Below, piece after piece: positions 30,341-40,900 of a stretch of DNA of 64,000 bases. A program made the translations under genes and the position numbers. Numbering within the stretch: the first letter of the stretch is position 1; every line of letters starts with the position of its first letter. The notes beneath the pieces were generated by a model that was not told the DNA's origin, ran no database searches, and worked only from the letters and a program-made list of their open reading frames with translations. The stretch spans positions 1 through 64,000 of the forward strand of contig JAHDKO010000006.1 in the NCBI GenBank assembly GCA_018436855.1, given 5' to 3'. The DNA comes from Deltaproteobacteria bacterium. GTDB taxonomy: Bacteria > Desulfobacterota > Desulfomonilia > UBA1062.

Positions 30341-30703
30341 TCAGTCGCCCTGGGCGGAACGGCTCAGCGCGAGCAGAGAGGCTTGATCGAGCTTGCGCAG
30401 GCTGCTGAGCAGAAGCTTGACATCGCGGTTGTCCTGATCGTCGAACTCTATGGCCATCCCCTTGTTCCACTCAAGCCGCACCACCTTGCCCGAGACGTCG
30501 ATCACCTTGCCGAGGTCGTGGGCGTCGAGCGTTGCGTGCAGGCTCTCGCCCTTCTCCAGGGGCTGCTGGGTTTCGATGAATACCCCGCTGAGGCTCAAGT
30601 TTCTCACGGTCCCCTTCAAGACCCTGCCGTGAGAGTCCTGATAGCGGGCTTCGATCCTGAGCAGTTTCCTGGAATGTCTTCGCTTGTCCTTCTTCACATA
30701 CAC
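30341..30703 (-). CDS. PilZ-domain protein (c-di-GMP receptor)
   Basis: A 120-residue single-domain PilZ protein. Both c-di-GMP-binding elements are visible: the N-terminal arginine motif KRRHSRKLLR and the NLSLSGVFI motif. These indicate a functional receptor. The partner it controls cannot be deduced; the gene stands alone on the minus strand, divergent from dapL. Confidence 0.88.
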   Translation of the reverse strand: MYVKKDKRRHSRKLLRIEARYQDSHGRVLKGTVRNLSLSGVFIETQQPLEKGESLHATLDAHDLGKVIDVSGKVVRLEWNKGMAIEFDDQDNRDVKLLLSSLRKLDQASLLALSRSAQGD

Positions 30704-30926
30704 TCCACGTATCTCATATGATAGTATTATTCGACAAAGCTGCTTTATTTCTTAATACTTCCTCGTAAAGAAACTGCACGAGGCGAGAAAACCAGGCGTT
30801 TTCCAGGCGAAAAAGAGAAACTGTTTTTCCCAGGGAAAAAGCTGTGGTAGATAGTCATGAGCCTGTTCCTCCACGGACAAAGGCCATGAGATGACTGACG
30901 CGAAAGAGAGGTGAGACCAAGGGACC

Positions 30927-32147
30927 ATGATCAGAATCAACGAGAACTACCTGAATCTCAAGGCATCGTACCTCTTCTCCGAAATCTCCAGGCGGGTTGC
31001 CTCGTTCCAGGAGAAGAACCCGGGGATGAAGGTGATCAAGCTCGGCATCGGGGACGTCACCCGGCCGCTGCCCAATGCCTGCATCAGCGCCCTGCACGCG
31101 GCGGTGGACGAGATGTCCGCCCAGGAGACCTTCCACGGTTACGGGCCCGAGCAGGGTTATGCATTCCTGCGGGAGGCAATCGCGGAGAACGACTTCAGAT
31201 CGCGGGGCGCGGATATATCGGCAGACGAGATATTTATCAGCGACGGAGCCAAGTGCGATACCGCGAACATCCAAGAGATCTTTGCCCGTGATATCCGGGT
31301 TGCCATTCCCGATCCGGTCTACCCGGTCTATCTGGACACCAATATCATGACCGGCAGGGCCGGGGATTTGTCTGACGGCCGGTACGGCAACATCGTGTAC
31401 CTGGAGAGCACGGCCGGGAACGGGTTTGTTCCCGAGCTGCCCCGGGAGAAGGTGGATCTGATCTACCTCTGTTTCCCCAACAACCCGACCGGAGCGACCA
31501 TCACCCGTGACCTCCTTTCCCAATGGGTGGACTACGCCCGCGAGAACCGGGCGCTCATCCTCTACGACGCCGCCTACGAGGCCTTTATCCGCGACGACGC
31601 CATTCCCCGCTCCATCTACGAGATACCCGGCGCGCGGGAGGTCGCCGTCGAGTTCAGGAGCTTCTCCAAGACCGCCGGCTTCACTGGCCTCAGGTGCGCG
31701 TTTAGCGTTGTCCCCAAAGACTGCACCGCATACGACTGCTCAGGCGGCGCTCACCTGCTCAACGGTTTGTGGAACAGGCGCCAGAGCACCAAGTTCAACG
31801 GCGTCTCCTATCCGGTCCAGAGGGCGGCTGCTGCGGTCTACACCGAAGAAGGCAAGGCGCAGACAAGATCTCTCATCGACTACTATCTGAGCAATGCCGG
31901 GCATATTCGCGAGAAAATGGCCGGGTTCGGCTATTCGTGCGTGGGCGGAGACAACTCGCCCTATATCTGGGTTGACGCAAAGACCGACTCCTGGGAGTTC
32001 TTCGACCTGCTCCTGGAAAAGGCGGGAGTGGTCTGCACACCCGGCGCAGGCTTCGGACGGTGCGGCCAGGGGTACGTGAGAATCAGCGCGTTCAACGACA
32101 TCGAGCGGGTCATCGAGGCCATGGAGAGGATCGGCGGGACCATATAG
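30927..32147 (+). CDS. dapL: LL-diaminopimelate aminotransferase
   Basis: A 406-residue fold-type I PLP enzyme that converts tetrahydrodipicolinate directly to LL-diaminopimelate. Motifs typical of DapL are [41 protein letters not shown] and the PLP lysine in [12 protein letters not shown]. This enzyme marks the short lysine route used by deltaproteobacteria, chlamydiae and plants. It stands 221 bases before dapF, whose product epimerises LL- to meso-diaminopimelate. Confidence 0.94.
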   Translation: MIRINENYLNLKASYLFSEISRRVASFQEKNPGMKVIKLGIGDVTRPLPNACISALHAAVDEMSAQETFHGYGPEQGYAFLREAIAENDFRSRGADISADEIFISDGAKCDTANIQEIFARDIRVAIPDPVYPVYLDTNIMTGRAGDLSDGRYGNIVYLESTAGNGFVPELPREKVDLIYLCFPNNPTGATITRDLLSQWVDYARENRALILYDAAYEAFIRDDAIPRSIYEIPGAREVAVEFRSFSKTAGFTGLRCAFSVVPKDCTAYDCSGGAHLLNGLWNRRQSTKFNGVSYPVQRAAAAVYTEEGKAQTRSLIDYYLSNAGHIREKMAGFGYSCVGGDNSPYIWVDAKTDSWEFFDLLLEKAGVVCTPGAGFGRCGQGYVRISAFNDIERVIEAMERIGGTI

Positions 32148-32368
32148 CGGAAAAGTCCTGTTCAGAGGAACCGAACGGGTCGGCCGGCACGGGTATTTCC
32201 TTGCGTAAGCATCGGGAATAACGACTCGATACCGCCGTCCAATCCCCTTGACTTGACACAATGAGTCTGTTAATGCTTGCACACTCCTGACAATGTTCGC
32301 GGGTTCGAATGAACCTGTTTTCGATGCGCATGTGAGAAGGTTCAAAAAGGATGAGGACGCTCCACACC

Positions 32369-33172
32369 ATGGAATTTACCAAAATGTCCGGCACCGGCAA
32401 TGACTTTATCGTGATCGACTCGTTTCATCAACCGGTCGATATCGACTACGCACAGTTCGCCCGGAAGTACTGCGCCCGCAAGGTCAGCGTAGGGGCCGAC
32501 GGGGTCCTGGTGCTCGGCCCCGGCGACGCCACCGCGGACTTTACCTACCGCATCTTCAATGCTGACGGGACCGAGGCCGAGATGTGCGGCAACGGCGCAC
32601 GGTGCGCAGCCGCCTTTGCGGTGAAGCGCTCCATCGCAGGCGAGCACATGCGGTTCAGGACCCTGGCCGGGATCGTGGAGGCGCGGGTCAATCCCGAGGA
32701 TGTCTCCATCCGGGTCACCGAGCCGCACGGGCTGCGTAAGGATATCGCCATCACGGTGGAGGGCCGCGAGGCCGTGGTGCATCACGTCAATACCGGAGTT
32801 CCCCACGCCGTCTGGTTCACTAGCGGGCTCGAAGGCTTTCCGGTGGACACGGTGGGAAGGGCCGTGAGAACCCACCCCTTTTTCTCCCCTGCAGGCACCA
32901 ATGTCGACTTCGTCCAGGTGACGGGGCCAGGCAGCATCAGGGTCCGCACCTATGAACGCGGCGTGGAGGCTGAAACGCTGGCCTGCGGCACCGGCGCGGT
33001 CGCTTCAGCCATCATCAGCCACGCAGCCGGCAGGGTGGATGCCTCGCCTGTTCGCGTGAGCATGCCCGGAGGGAACCTGAACATAGACTTCACCTTAAAG
33101 AATGGAGATTACTCGGATGTATGGCTTACCGGCGAGGTATCCTTTGTCTATACCGGCACCCTCGTGCTCTAA
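32369..33172 (+). CDS. dapF: Diaminopimelate epimerase DapF
   Basis: A 267-residue epimerase. The two active-site cysteines are in MCGNGARC and ACGTGAVAS. The N-terminus MEFTKMSGTGNDFIVID is typical. The start at 32369 is preferred over ATG 32351 because the latter has its ribosome-binding site directly adjacent. It provides meso-diaminopimelate for lysine and peptidoglycan. Confidence 0.95.
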   Translation: MEFTKMSGTGNDFIVIDSFHQPVDIDYAQFARKYCARKVSVGADGVLVLGPGDATADFTYRIFNADGTEAEMCGNGARCAAAFAVKRSIAGEHMRFRTLAGIVEARVNPEDVSIRVTEPHGLRKDIAITVEGREAVVHHVNTGVPHAVWFTSGLEGFPVDTVGRAVRTHPFFSPAGTNVDFVQVTGPGSIRVRTYERGVEAETLACGTGAVASAIISHAAGRVDASPVRVSMPGGNLNIDFTLKNGDYSDVWLTGEVSFVYTGTLVL

Positions 33173-33258
33173 TCCGGTTTTCACCGGGCGGGCGTTCCGG
33201 TCCGGCGAGTGTTCGATGATTGTCTTTTCCGCACACAAGGCGCCTCAGGTGACACGCC

Positions 33259-34800
33259 ATGATGCGTGAGATCGTCGCGGTTCTGGATTTCGGCTCACAG
33301 TACGCACAGCTCATCGCCCGCCGCATCAGGGAATGCGGTGTCTACTGCGAGATTCTCCCTCACGATATCACGCGGGCCGAGATCGAGTCCATGGCGCCCA
33401 AGGCCGTGGTGCTCTCCGGCGGGCCCAGCTCGGTCATGGAGGCTGACCATCCCGGGATGGATGCCGAGCTCCTGAGGGCCGGGATCCCGGTTCTGGGAAT
33501 CTGTTACGGCCTGCAGCTCCTGGCGAGCGAGCTGGGGGGAATGCTCGCACGGGGAAGCGCCCGCGAGTACGGGCCGGCCACGATCGACGTCGTCGGCAAC
33601 GGGGCACTCTTCGAGCGCGTCGGGAAAAAAATCGACGTGTGGATGAGCCACGGCGACCACGTGGTCCAAGCGCCCGAAGGCTTCGAGGTTCTGGCGCGCA
33701 CGGCCTCGTGCCCCGTGGCCGCCATGGGAAACCATGAAAAAGGGATCTACGGAGTGCAGTTCCACCCCGAGGTGGTGCACACCCCGCGGGGCAAGGAGAT
33801 CCTCCAGAACTTTCTCTTCGGCGTGGCGGGCTTGAGCGGCGGGTGGACCATGGCGGGCTTTGTCGAAGAGTCGGTGGCGGCCATCCGCTCGCAGGTGGGC
33901 GACGGACGGGTGATCTGCGGGCTCTCGGGAGGCGTGGACTCCGCGGTGACCGCGGCCCTCATCCACCGGGCCATCGGCGAGCAGATGACGGCCATTTTCG
34001 TGGACAACGGGGTGCTGCGCTTCGGCGAGGCAGACGAGATCCGGCGGATCTTCACCCGCGACTATCCCCTGAACCTGGACGTCGTGGACGCGGGCGGCCT
34101 GTTCCTGGAAAGGCTTGCCGGCGTGACCGACCCCGAGGAAAAACGCAAGAAAATCGGAAACACCTTTATCGACGTGTTTTCCGCAGAGGCGAAGCGCATC
34201 GGCGGGGCCGAGTTCCTCGCACAGGGCACGCTCTATCCTGACATCATCGAGAGCAGGTCGGCCAAGGGCGGCCCTTCGGCCACCATCAAGAGCCACCACA
34301 ATGTGGGCGGGCTGCCCGAGAACCTCTCGTTCAGCCTGATCGAGCCCCTCAAGGAGCTCTTCAAGGACGAGGTGAGGGCTCTTGGCAGGGAGCTCGGGCT
34401 GCCGGAGAGCCTCATCAGCCGACAGCCATTCCCGGGTCCCGGCCTGGCGGTGAGGATTCTGGGCGAGGTGAACGCGGAAAATGTCTCCATCCTCCAGCAG
34501 GCCGACTTGCGGGTGCAGGAGGAGATAGGGAAGTGGGACGGCTTTTCCGGAGTCTGGCAGTCCTTTGCCGTGCTGCTCCCCGTCAAGAGCGTAGGCGTCA
34601 TGGGGGACGAGCGGACCTATGCCAACGTGATCGCGATCCGCGTGGTTTCGAGCCTCGACGGCATGACAGCGGACTGGGTGAAGGTCCCCTACGAGGTGCT
34701 CGCACGGATATCCACCCGAATCATCAACGAGGTCCCCGGGGTGAACCGGGTGGTGTACGACATCAGTTCCAAGCCTCCGAGCACGATCGAGTGGGAATAA
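33259..34800 (+). CDS. guaA: GMP synthase (glutamine-hydrolysing) GuaA
   Basis: A 513-residue two-domain enzyme. The N-terminal class I amidotransferase has the nucleophile in GICYGLQ and the HPE pair in QFHPEVVHT. The ATP-pyrophosphatase domain has SGGVDSAV, and the C-terminal dimerisation domain ends in SSKPPSTIEWE. Two adjacent ATG codons (33259 and 33262) are possible starts. It is on the same strand as dapF and the PurF-like gene. Confidence 0.96.
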   Translation: MMREIVAVLDFGSQYAQLIARRIRECGVYCEILPHDITRAEIESMAPKAVVLSGGPSSVMEADHPGMDAELLRAGIPVLGICYGLQLLASELGGMLARGSAREYGPATIDVVGNGALFERVGKKIDVWMSHGDHVVQAPEGFEVLARTASCPVAAMGNHEKGIYGVQFHPEVVHTPRGKEILQNFLFGVAGLSGGWTMAGFVEESVAAIRSQVGDGRVICGLSGGVDSAVTAALIHRAIGEQMTAIFVDNGVLRFGEADEIRRIFTRDYPLNLDVVDAGGLFLERLAGVTDPEEKRKKIGNTFIDVFSAEAKRIGGAEFLAQGTLYPDIIESRSAKGGPSATIKSHHNVGGLPENLSFSLIEPLKELFKDEVRALGRELGLPESLISRQPFPGPGLAVRILGEVNAENVSILQQADLRVQEEIGKWDGFSGVWQSFAVLLPVKSVGVMGDERTYANVIAIRVVSSLDGMTADWVKVPYEVLARISTRIINEVPGVNRVVYDISSKPPSTIEWE

Positions 34801-34977
34801 CAAGGAGAGAAGGCGCCGGAGAGAAGCCGGGCACGGATGCATTCGTGCCTGGAAACGGTATCATGGGCGGGCTTAGGACCGCCCGTGTGAAGCCCCCGGG
34901 GCAGAGGTGATGACCACGCCCTGCACAGAAAACGCGTGCCGGGCCTGCATCAGTGAAGAACGAATCGAGGTTCATCC

Positions 34978-36381
34978 ATGGGCGGACTTTTTGGGATTAC
35001 ATCGAAGCAGGACTGTGTAAGAGATCTCTTTTACGGCACCGACTACCACTCGCACCTGGGCACCAGGCGGGCGGGAATGGTGGTGGTCAACAAAAAGGGA
35101 TTCAACCGTTCCATTCACAATATCGAGAATGCATATTTTAGGTCGAAATTCGAGCCCGAGCTCCAGACCTTCCACGGGTCGAGCGGCATCGGTGTCATCA
35201 GCGACTTCGATGCCCAGCCGCTCATCATCAACTCCCACCTGGGATCCTTTGCTATCGCCACGGTAGGCAGGGTCAACAACCTCGAGACTCTGGGCAGAAA
35301 GGCCTTTGCCCGAAAAAAGTATTTCTCCGAGGCCTCGGGCAGCGGGATAAACCCCACCGAGCTCATCTCTATGCTCATCTGCGAGGAGCAGACGTTCCAG
35401 GACGGCATCGCCTCCGTGTTCGGCTCGATCAAAGGGTCGTGCTCGCTCCTGGTCCTCACGAAAAAGGGCATCATCGCGGCCCGGGACAAGCTCGGCAGGA
35501 CGCCCCTGATCATCGGGAGAAAGGACGGGGCCCTTGCCGTCACCTCGGAGACGTGCGCGCTTTCGAACCTCGGGTACGAGGTGGAGTATTACCTGGGACC
35601 TGGCGAGGTGGTGCACCTGAGCGGGGACGGGTACAGCCGGCTCGCCCCTCCGAACAGCGAGATGCAGGTCTGCTCTTTCCTGTGGGTTTACTACGGCTAT
35701 CCGCCGTCTACCTACGAAAACATCAACGTGGAAATGGTCAGGTATCGCTGCGGCATGGCTCTGGCCAGAAAGGACACCATCGAAGCGGACCTGGTCTCGG
35801 GCATCCCGGACTCAGGCATCGGCCACGCGGTGGGGTATGCCAACGAGAAGCACATCCCCTACATGCGCCCGTATACAAAGTACACCCCTACCTGGCCCCG
35901 CAGCTTCATGCCCCAGAGCCAGGCCGTCCGTGACCTTGTGGCACGCATGAAGCTCATTCCCAACCGCTCGCTCATCCAGGGAAACCGCCTCGTTTTCTGC
36001 GACGACTCTATTGTCCGGGGCACCCAGCTCAAGGACAACGTCAAGATCCTCTTCGATTACGGGGCCCGCGAGGTCCACATGCGGGTGGCCTGCCCCACCC
36101 TCATCTATCCGTGCGATTTTCTGAACTTCTCCTCCTCCCGCTCCAGCCTCGATCTGGCGGGCCGCAAGGCCATCTCCGAGATCGAGGGCACGGACAAGGT
36201 GTCCCTTGAAGAGTATGCCCGGGCCGGCTCGGAGAAAAACCTGGCCATGGTGGAAAAGATCAGACAGCGCCTGGGACTCACCACCCTGAAGTTCCAGGCC
36301 ATGGACGACCTGGTTGAGGCAATCGGTCTGCCCAAGGAAAGGCTCTGCACCCACTGCTGGGACGCAAGCAGCCACTTTTGA
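34978..36381 (+). CDS. PurF-like amidophosphoribosyltransferase homologue without Cys1
   Basis: A 467-residue protein with an N-terminal Ntn-hydrolase-like domain and a C-terminal phosphoribosyltransferase domain. The PRPP motif LVFCDDSIVRGTQL is intact. The N-terminus is MGGLFG where true PurF has MCGI(V/F)G, so the catalytic N-terminal cysteine is a glycine. A similar MGGFFG class with LFYGTDYHSHLGTRR occurs in Bacteroidetes and others as I recall. Activity with free ammonia, or a different nitrogen donor, is possible. GAGGTT precedes the ATG. It lies 177 bases after guaA. Confidence 0.82.
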   Translation: MGGLFGITSKQDCVRDLFYGTDYHSHLGTRRAGMVVVNKKGFNRSIHNIENAYFRSKFEPELQTFHGSSGIGVISDFDAQPLIINSHLGSFAIATVGRVNNLETLGRKAFARKKYFSEASGSGINPTELISMLICEEQTFQDGIASVFGSIKGSCSLLVLTKKGIIAARDKLGRTPLIIGRKDGALAVTSETCALSNLGYEVEYYLGPGEVVHLSGDGYSRLAPPNSEMQVCSFLWVYYGYPPSTYENINVEMVRYRCGMALARKDTIEADLVSGIPDSGIGHAVGYANEKHIPYMRPYTKYTPTWPRSFMPQSQAVRDLVARMKLIPNRSLIQGNRLVFCDDSIVRGTQLKDNVKILFDYGAREVHMRVACPTLIYPCDFLNFSSSRSSLDLAGRKAISEIEGTDKVSLEEYARAGSEKNLAMVEKIRQRLGLTTLKFQAMDDLVEAIGLPKERLCTHCWDASSHF

Positions 36382-36509
36382 TTTGCTGGAGAACCGCCGC
36401 GGCCCGGCGATGACGGAGGCTGCCTTTCCGAAGCTCGCCGGCATGGCGGAATATCGGGCGTTCTGCACGGAGCCGGGTTGCTCTCAACCCCCCGCCGTAC
36501 CTTTCGCAG

Positions 36510-36581
36510 GTGGTGACCGAAGCAGGGCACGTGAACGAAGACGTGTTCGCCTATTCCCACATGGCAGGAGATGAGCGTGCA
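36510..36581 (+). pseudogene. 72-base relic of a second GH13 gene
   Basis: This stretch matches the intact GH13 gene at 39166-39237 (minus strand) at 63 of 72 bases. It reads VVTEAGHVNEDVFAYSHM, then AGDERA, in one frame. Six of the nine differences are synonymous third-position changes, so the source diverged as a coding gene. No other part of that gene is seen in the 277-base gap 36382-36658, which otherwise has no gene. Confidence 0.75.
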
Positions 36582-36658
36582 ATGGATGAAACGCTCTTCG
36601 CTTTCCGCAGTACATCATGAGGGAAGGCGAGCAAAACCGCCAGGAACCCGGGACGAGG

Positions 36659-37951
36659 TCATCGGAAAGACGGGATCGTGGCATACACGGAATCCACAAC
36701 CCGGTTCACGACCCCCTGCAGCCACCGGATGCCAGAGAGCCTGGCCTCTGCATCGAGCCCGCGCATGGTCTCGATGTAACCCCTGCCGGCCACTCTGCCG
36801 GATGCCAGGTGCGAGAGAAACGCATCGCGTTCCTGCTCGTCGCCGGTGCATGACTTCAGGGAGCGGAGCATCCCGCGCATCCTGCCCCACTTCTCAAAGA
36901 GCTCCCGCTTCTGTGCGATGAGGGTGCGGCGCGCCGCCTTCCCCATGAGGGCCTGGTACTCATGGATGGATTCGGGCATGTTCCCGGCCGTTTCGCCCAG
37001 GCTTCTGATCCGCTCGTCGAGCGACATATCGAGCTTTTCCAGTGCGCCCCTGAGCAGCGCCTGTTCTATTGCCCCGGGCCCGAAGAACTCCGAGCGCACA
37101 AAGACGTACCAGACGCGCAGGGCCACGAGGTTTGCGATGAAAAGCAGATTGTTCCTGACCCTGCGCGTGATCTCCCAGTAGATGCCGGGCCGGAAGTCCC
37201 TCATGGCGGGACGCGGGTGATCGTCGAACACCATTTTGCCGCCTTCGGTGATATCGCCGCGGACAATAGTCCCTGCCGAGGTCACGGTGCCGTATTCGAT
37301 GACAACGGGACCCACCATTCCGCCCTGCCCTCCGAGAAAGATGGGCCGCTCGCCCGGCATGACACCCCGGGGAACATCCCCCAGCAGAGAGGGCGCGGCC
37401 CTGTCACGGTTCGGGGTGAGGTTGAAGTGTACAAAGGAGCTCCCCACCTCGCTACAGTTCCTGCCGTCCGTGCCTCCTGCCATGAGACAGTCGCAGAAAT
37501 CGATATGGCTCCCCAGGGTGACGAAGGGCAGCAGGACCGTGTGTCCGAGCTTCACCGAGTGGCCCCCGCGCGCCTCCTCTTCCAAAATGCAAGCGTCCCG
37601 GACGTGGGCATCGGCCGCCACGGCGGACCGGTCCAGAAACACGGATTGGCTGAAGAATCCGCCTCCGAGCTCCGCGTCCCTGCCGGTCTGGCAGTCGATG
37701 AGCGTGACCGGTCCGTGCGCACCCAGGACAGTGCCCGCCAGGATGGAGGTGGTCTTCCCGGAGATCCTGCAGCCGGGATGGATGACGACCCCGGGCGCTA
37801 TCATGCCGGGGTCCACGTCATCGCCGATACTGACCTCGGCGGGAAAGGGGATGATCACCCCCTTGTCCATGAGAGATCTCGTCTTGTGATCCGGGCCGTT
37901 CTCCATGACACGGTCTTCCCTCACCCTATGAGGAGGTGATGCAATGGGCAT
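36659..37951 (-). CDS. Left-handed beta-helix protein, UDP-GlcNAc pyrophosphorylase-related
   Basis: A 430-residue protein whose first two-thirds show hexapeptide-like repeats (VSIGDDVDPGMIAPGVVIHPGC, TVLGAHGPV, VKLGHTVLLPFVTLGS, GTVTSAGTIVRGDI), the left-handed beta-helix fold of bacterial acyltransferases and GlmU-like proteins. The nucleotidyltransferase domain is missing. The C-terminal 180 residues are helical. The ATG at 37951 overlaps the TAA of the GH13 gene by one base; an alternative start at 37906 has GAGGGAAG upstream. Its function is unknown; pairing with the GH13 protein suggests a carbohydrate role. Confidence 0.7.
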   Translation of the reverse strand: MPIASPPHRVREDRVMENGPDHKTRSLMDKGVIIPFPAEVSIGDDVDPGMIAPGVVIHPGCRISGKTTSILAGTVLGAHGPVTLIDCQTGRDAELGGGFFSQSVFLDRSAVAADAHVRDACILEEEARGGHSVKLGHTVLLPFVTLGSHIDFCDCLMAGGTDGRNCSEVGSSFVHFNLTPNRDRAAPSLLGDVPRGVMPGERPIFLGGQGGMVGPVVIEYGTVTSAGTIVRGDITEGGKMVFDDHPRPAMRDFRPGIYWEITRRVRNNLLFIANLVALRVWYVFVRSEFFGPGAIEQALLRGALEKLDMSLDERIRSLGETAGNMPESIHEYQALMGKAARRTLIAQKRELFEKWGRMRGMLRSLKSCTGDEQERDAFLSHLASGRVAGRGYIETMRGLDAEARLSGIRWLQGVVNRVVDSVYATIPSFR

Positions 37952-40900
37952 TACGGCTCGTCGAACTCCTTCAGAGACGACAGGAACTCCGTCACCTCAT
38001 ACCCCGCCTTTCCGGCGGCCTCCGCCGCCTCGGTCACATATCGGCAGCTCTCTTTCAGTCTGTCTTCGTTCAGGCGCAGCTTCCCGGCAGACACTCCCAT
38101 GGAGCGGATCGCCGAGACTGTGAAGAGCCAGTGGAGCATCCGTTCAAAAGACTCCTTGTTGAACCACAGCCTGCTGCCGAACTCGTTGACCCCAAGGAAG
38201 GCCTGTGCGTCCGCATCCGCGAACAGGTTTTCCATGACCTCTCCCAGCCCGCTCTCGACAGAGAGCTCGTACCAGTCCTGATACGAGACGAGCGTCTGGA
38301 CCAGGAACAGCTCGAACCGGGCCGCGCCCTCGTCGAGCCCCAGGGAGACGAGGCTCTGCCGGATGACCTTGCCCAGGAGCAGCTCGTCCATCAGCGCCCT
38401 GCTCTTGACAGGGACGGCCTCGGGCTCCACCAGGGTGCCGATCCGGCAGAGGATGCCCCACAGGAGCGGGACCCTCCACCAGGAGAGGTCCTGAGGTACG
38501 TTGGCCGGGACCCGGCTGAAGAGGTAGTCGAGCGGGGCCTTCAATCCCCTGCCCGTTCTGGCGCGGAGCAGGCGGATGTTGAGCAGTGACTTGATCATGG
38601 AGTGCGCCGGGTCCATGACATCCACGATGTCCGACTCCTCGCGCCAGGCATAGAGGTATACCCGCACCTCTCTGAGGAACCCGGCCAGGGCCTGCAGGAA
38701 GGGGTCGGTCACGTCGCCCAGGTGCACGCCCTCCTGCACGGTCTGGAGGAGGAAGGACGGATTCATGAGCGTCCGGAAGGGATCAAGGATGGGTTTCAGA
38801 TAGAGCTCCTGGAGCTCGGAGGCGACGTCCGGGACACCCCTGCCGCCCAGGTAGTCGTGCAGCCGTTTCACCTGGCCGTCGAAGTCTCGCATCTCGCGAA
38901 AGTCCATGAACACGTTGGACTTGAACGCACCCAGGTGCACGAGGAGACCCTCGGTGCACAGGGACCGCCCCGACCGCAGGTACTGCAGTCCCTCGCGGAA
39001 ATCCTCCAGCACATAGTAGAGAGCCTCGTCATCGGAAAGCCTGAGCGCCTCTCCCAGGGTCTTGTGTACGAGCCGCCTCTTTGAGCCGCCCATGTCCTCG
39101 CTCATGCCCACCGATCGCCTGACCCACCCCCTGGCCTCGGCGTAGCGGTTGTTGTAGACCACCAGGGCGCGCTCGTCCCCTGCCATGTTGGAGTAGGCGA
39201 ACACGTCCTCGTTCACGTGCCCTTCTTCGCTCACCACGTCGAAGAGCGTGAAGTCGTCGATCTCGCTGAAGAGATAGCGCTTGCCGAGAAGCGGGAAAAT
39301 CTCGCGCTCGTGGCGCGTCACCAGGTGCTCGTCCACGCCCTCGTCCCAGTAGGATCGCCGGTATTCCATGCCGTACTTCTCGCCGAAGCCCTCGATCTGG
39401 CCGTGACCGAACATGGGCAGCCCGGGCAGGGTCACCATCATGGTGGCCACCCCGAAGTACTTGTCGCCCTTGCCGAACTGCGCCACGGCAGGCTCCTCGT
39501 CCGGGTTGTTCATGAAGTTCACGAACCGTTTGAGGATCTCGGGGTTGAAGCGGAGCACGTTTTTCATCACATCGCGGTACTTGCTGTTTTCCTCTGCCTT
39601 GAGCATGTTCATGAACGCGCTGTTATAGACCCGGTGCATGCCTAAGCTCCTGACAAAGTAGCCCTCCATGAGCCAGAACGCCTCGGCCAGCAGCAGGGTG
39701 TTGGGGGCCTCGGCGGCCACCCGGTCGACCAGGTCCCGCCAGAACTCCTGGGGGAACAGGGCGTCGAACTCCTCCTGCGACACGCTGTGGGCCGAGCGCG
39801 AGGGGATGTCGCCGCCGTATCCGGGCAGCGGATACCAGAGCCGCTGGAAGTGGCGCTTGGCGAGCGTCATGGCCGCGTCGAACCGGATGACCGGAAACTC
39901 CCTGGCCACCTCGATGGTCTTCTGTATCACCGCCTCTCTGACCTCAGCCTTGATGAAGTCGAGCTGGGCCGTGTCGTTCCAGGGCGTGCTCGTGCCGTCG
40001 TTGCCATGATAGATGTAGCGGGTGTCGCCGGTATGGCGGTCGTAGCGCTTGAACACCACCGCGGCGTCGGTGCGGTTCCAGTAGCCGTCCTCGATCTGGA
40101 GCACCACGCGTTCGTCCTCCGAGAGGTTCTCGCCGGTGAACCGGTAGGAGGGAAAGGGGCTGTGCCCGAGCTGGATGAACCAGTCGGGGTGCTCGACCAC
40201 CCATTTGGAGTAGATGCCCATGTGGTTGGGGACCATGTCGGTCGCCATCCGGATCCCGTAGCGCATGGCGCGATTCTTCAGGTTGTCGAACGCGGGTTTG
40301 CCCCCCAGCTCCCCGGCGATGGTGTAGTCGTAGATCGAGTACGCCGAGGCGGCCGCCTCGGGGTTTCCGGTGATCTGTTTGATCCTCCGGGAGGCGGAGC
40401 TCCGCTCCCAGACACCGATGAGCCACAGCCCGGTGATCCCCCACCGGGCGAGCTGCTCGAGCTCCTCGTCCGGGATCTCGTCGAGCCGGGAGATGGTGCG
40501 GCCGTACTTCCGGGAGAGCTGATAGAGCCACACATAGGTGCTCTTGGCGATGAGCACGAGGTGCGGCATCCAGTCGAGGTCGGCGCTGAAGCGCTCGATC
40601 TCTTCGAGCTCGCGGCCGCCGAAGCGGGGAACCAGGGAGGGACCGGGCCCGAAGTAACGCGCCCTGTGCTCCTCGCGGTAGAAGTCCATGCCCTTGAGGA
40701 TGCGCAGCAGGAGATCCTTGAGCAGGTACCCCCAGTGGGTCCGGATGTATTCGAGCTGGCCGTAGAGCGAATCGGGTGAGGCCTTGGCGGGCGCGCGCAG
40801 AAGATCGAGCAGGGTCTGGCCCTGCGGGCCGAACACCGGCTGTGAGGCGAAAAAATCCTCCAGTGATTTCAGGATATCCGTGTACCGGCTCTGCTCTTCC

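Noticed and set aside
32295-32322. tRNA T-loop-like GGGTTCGAATGAACC before dapF
   Set aside because: It is a simple GGTTC/GAACC hairpin; no acceptor stem, anticodon arm or D arm can be placed around it.
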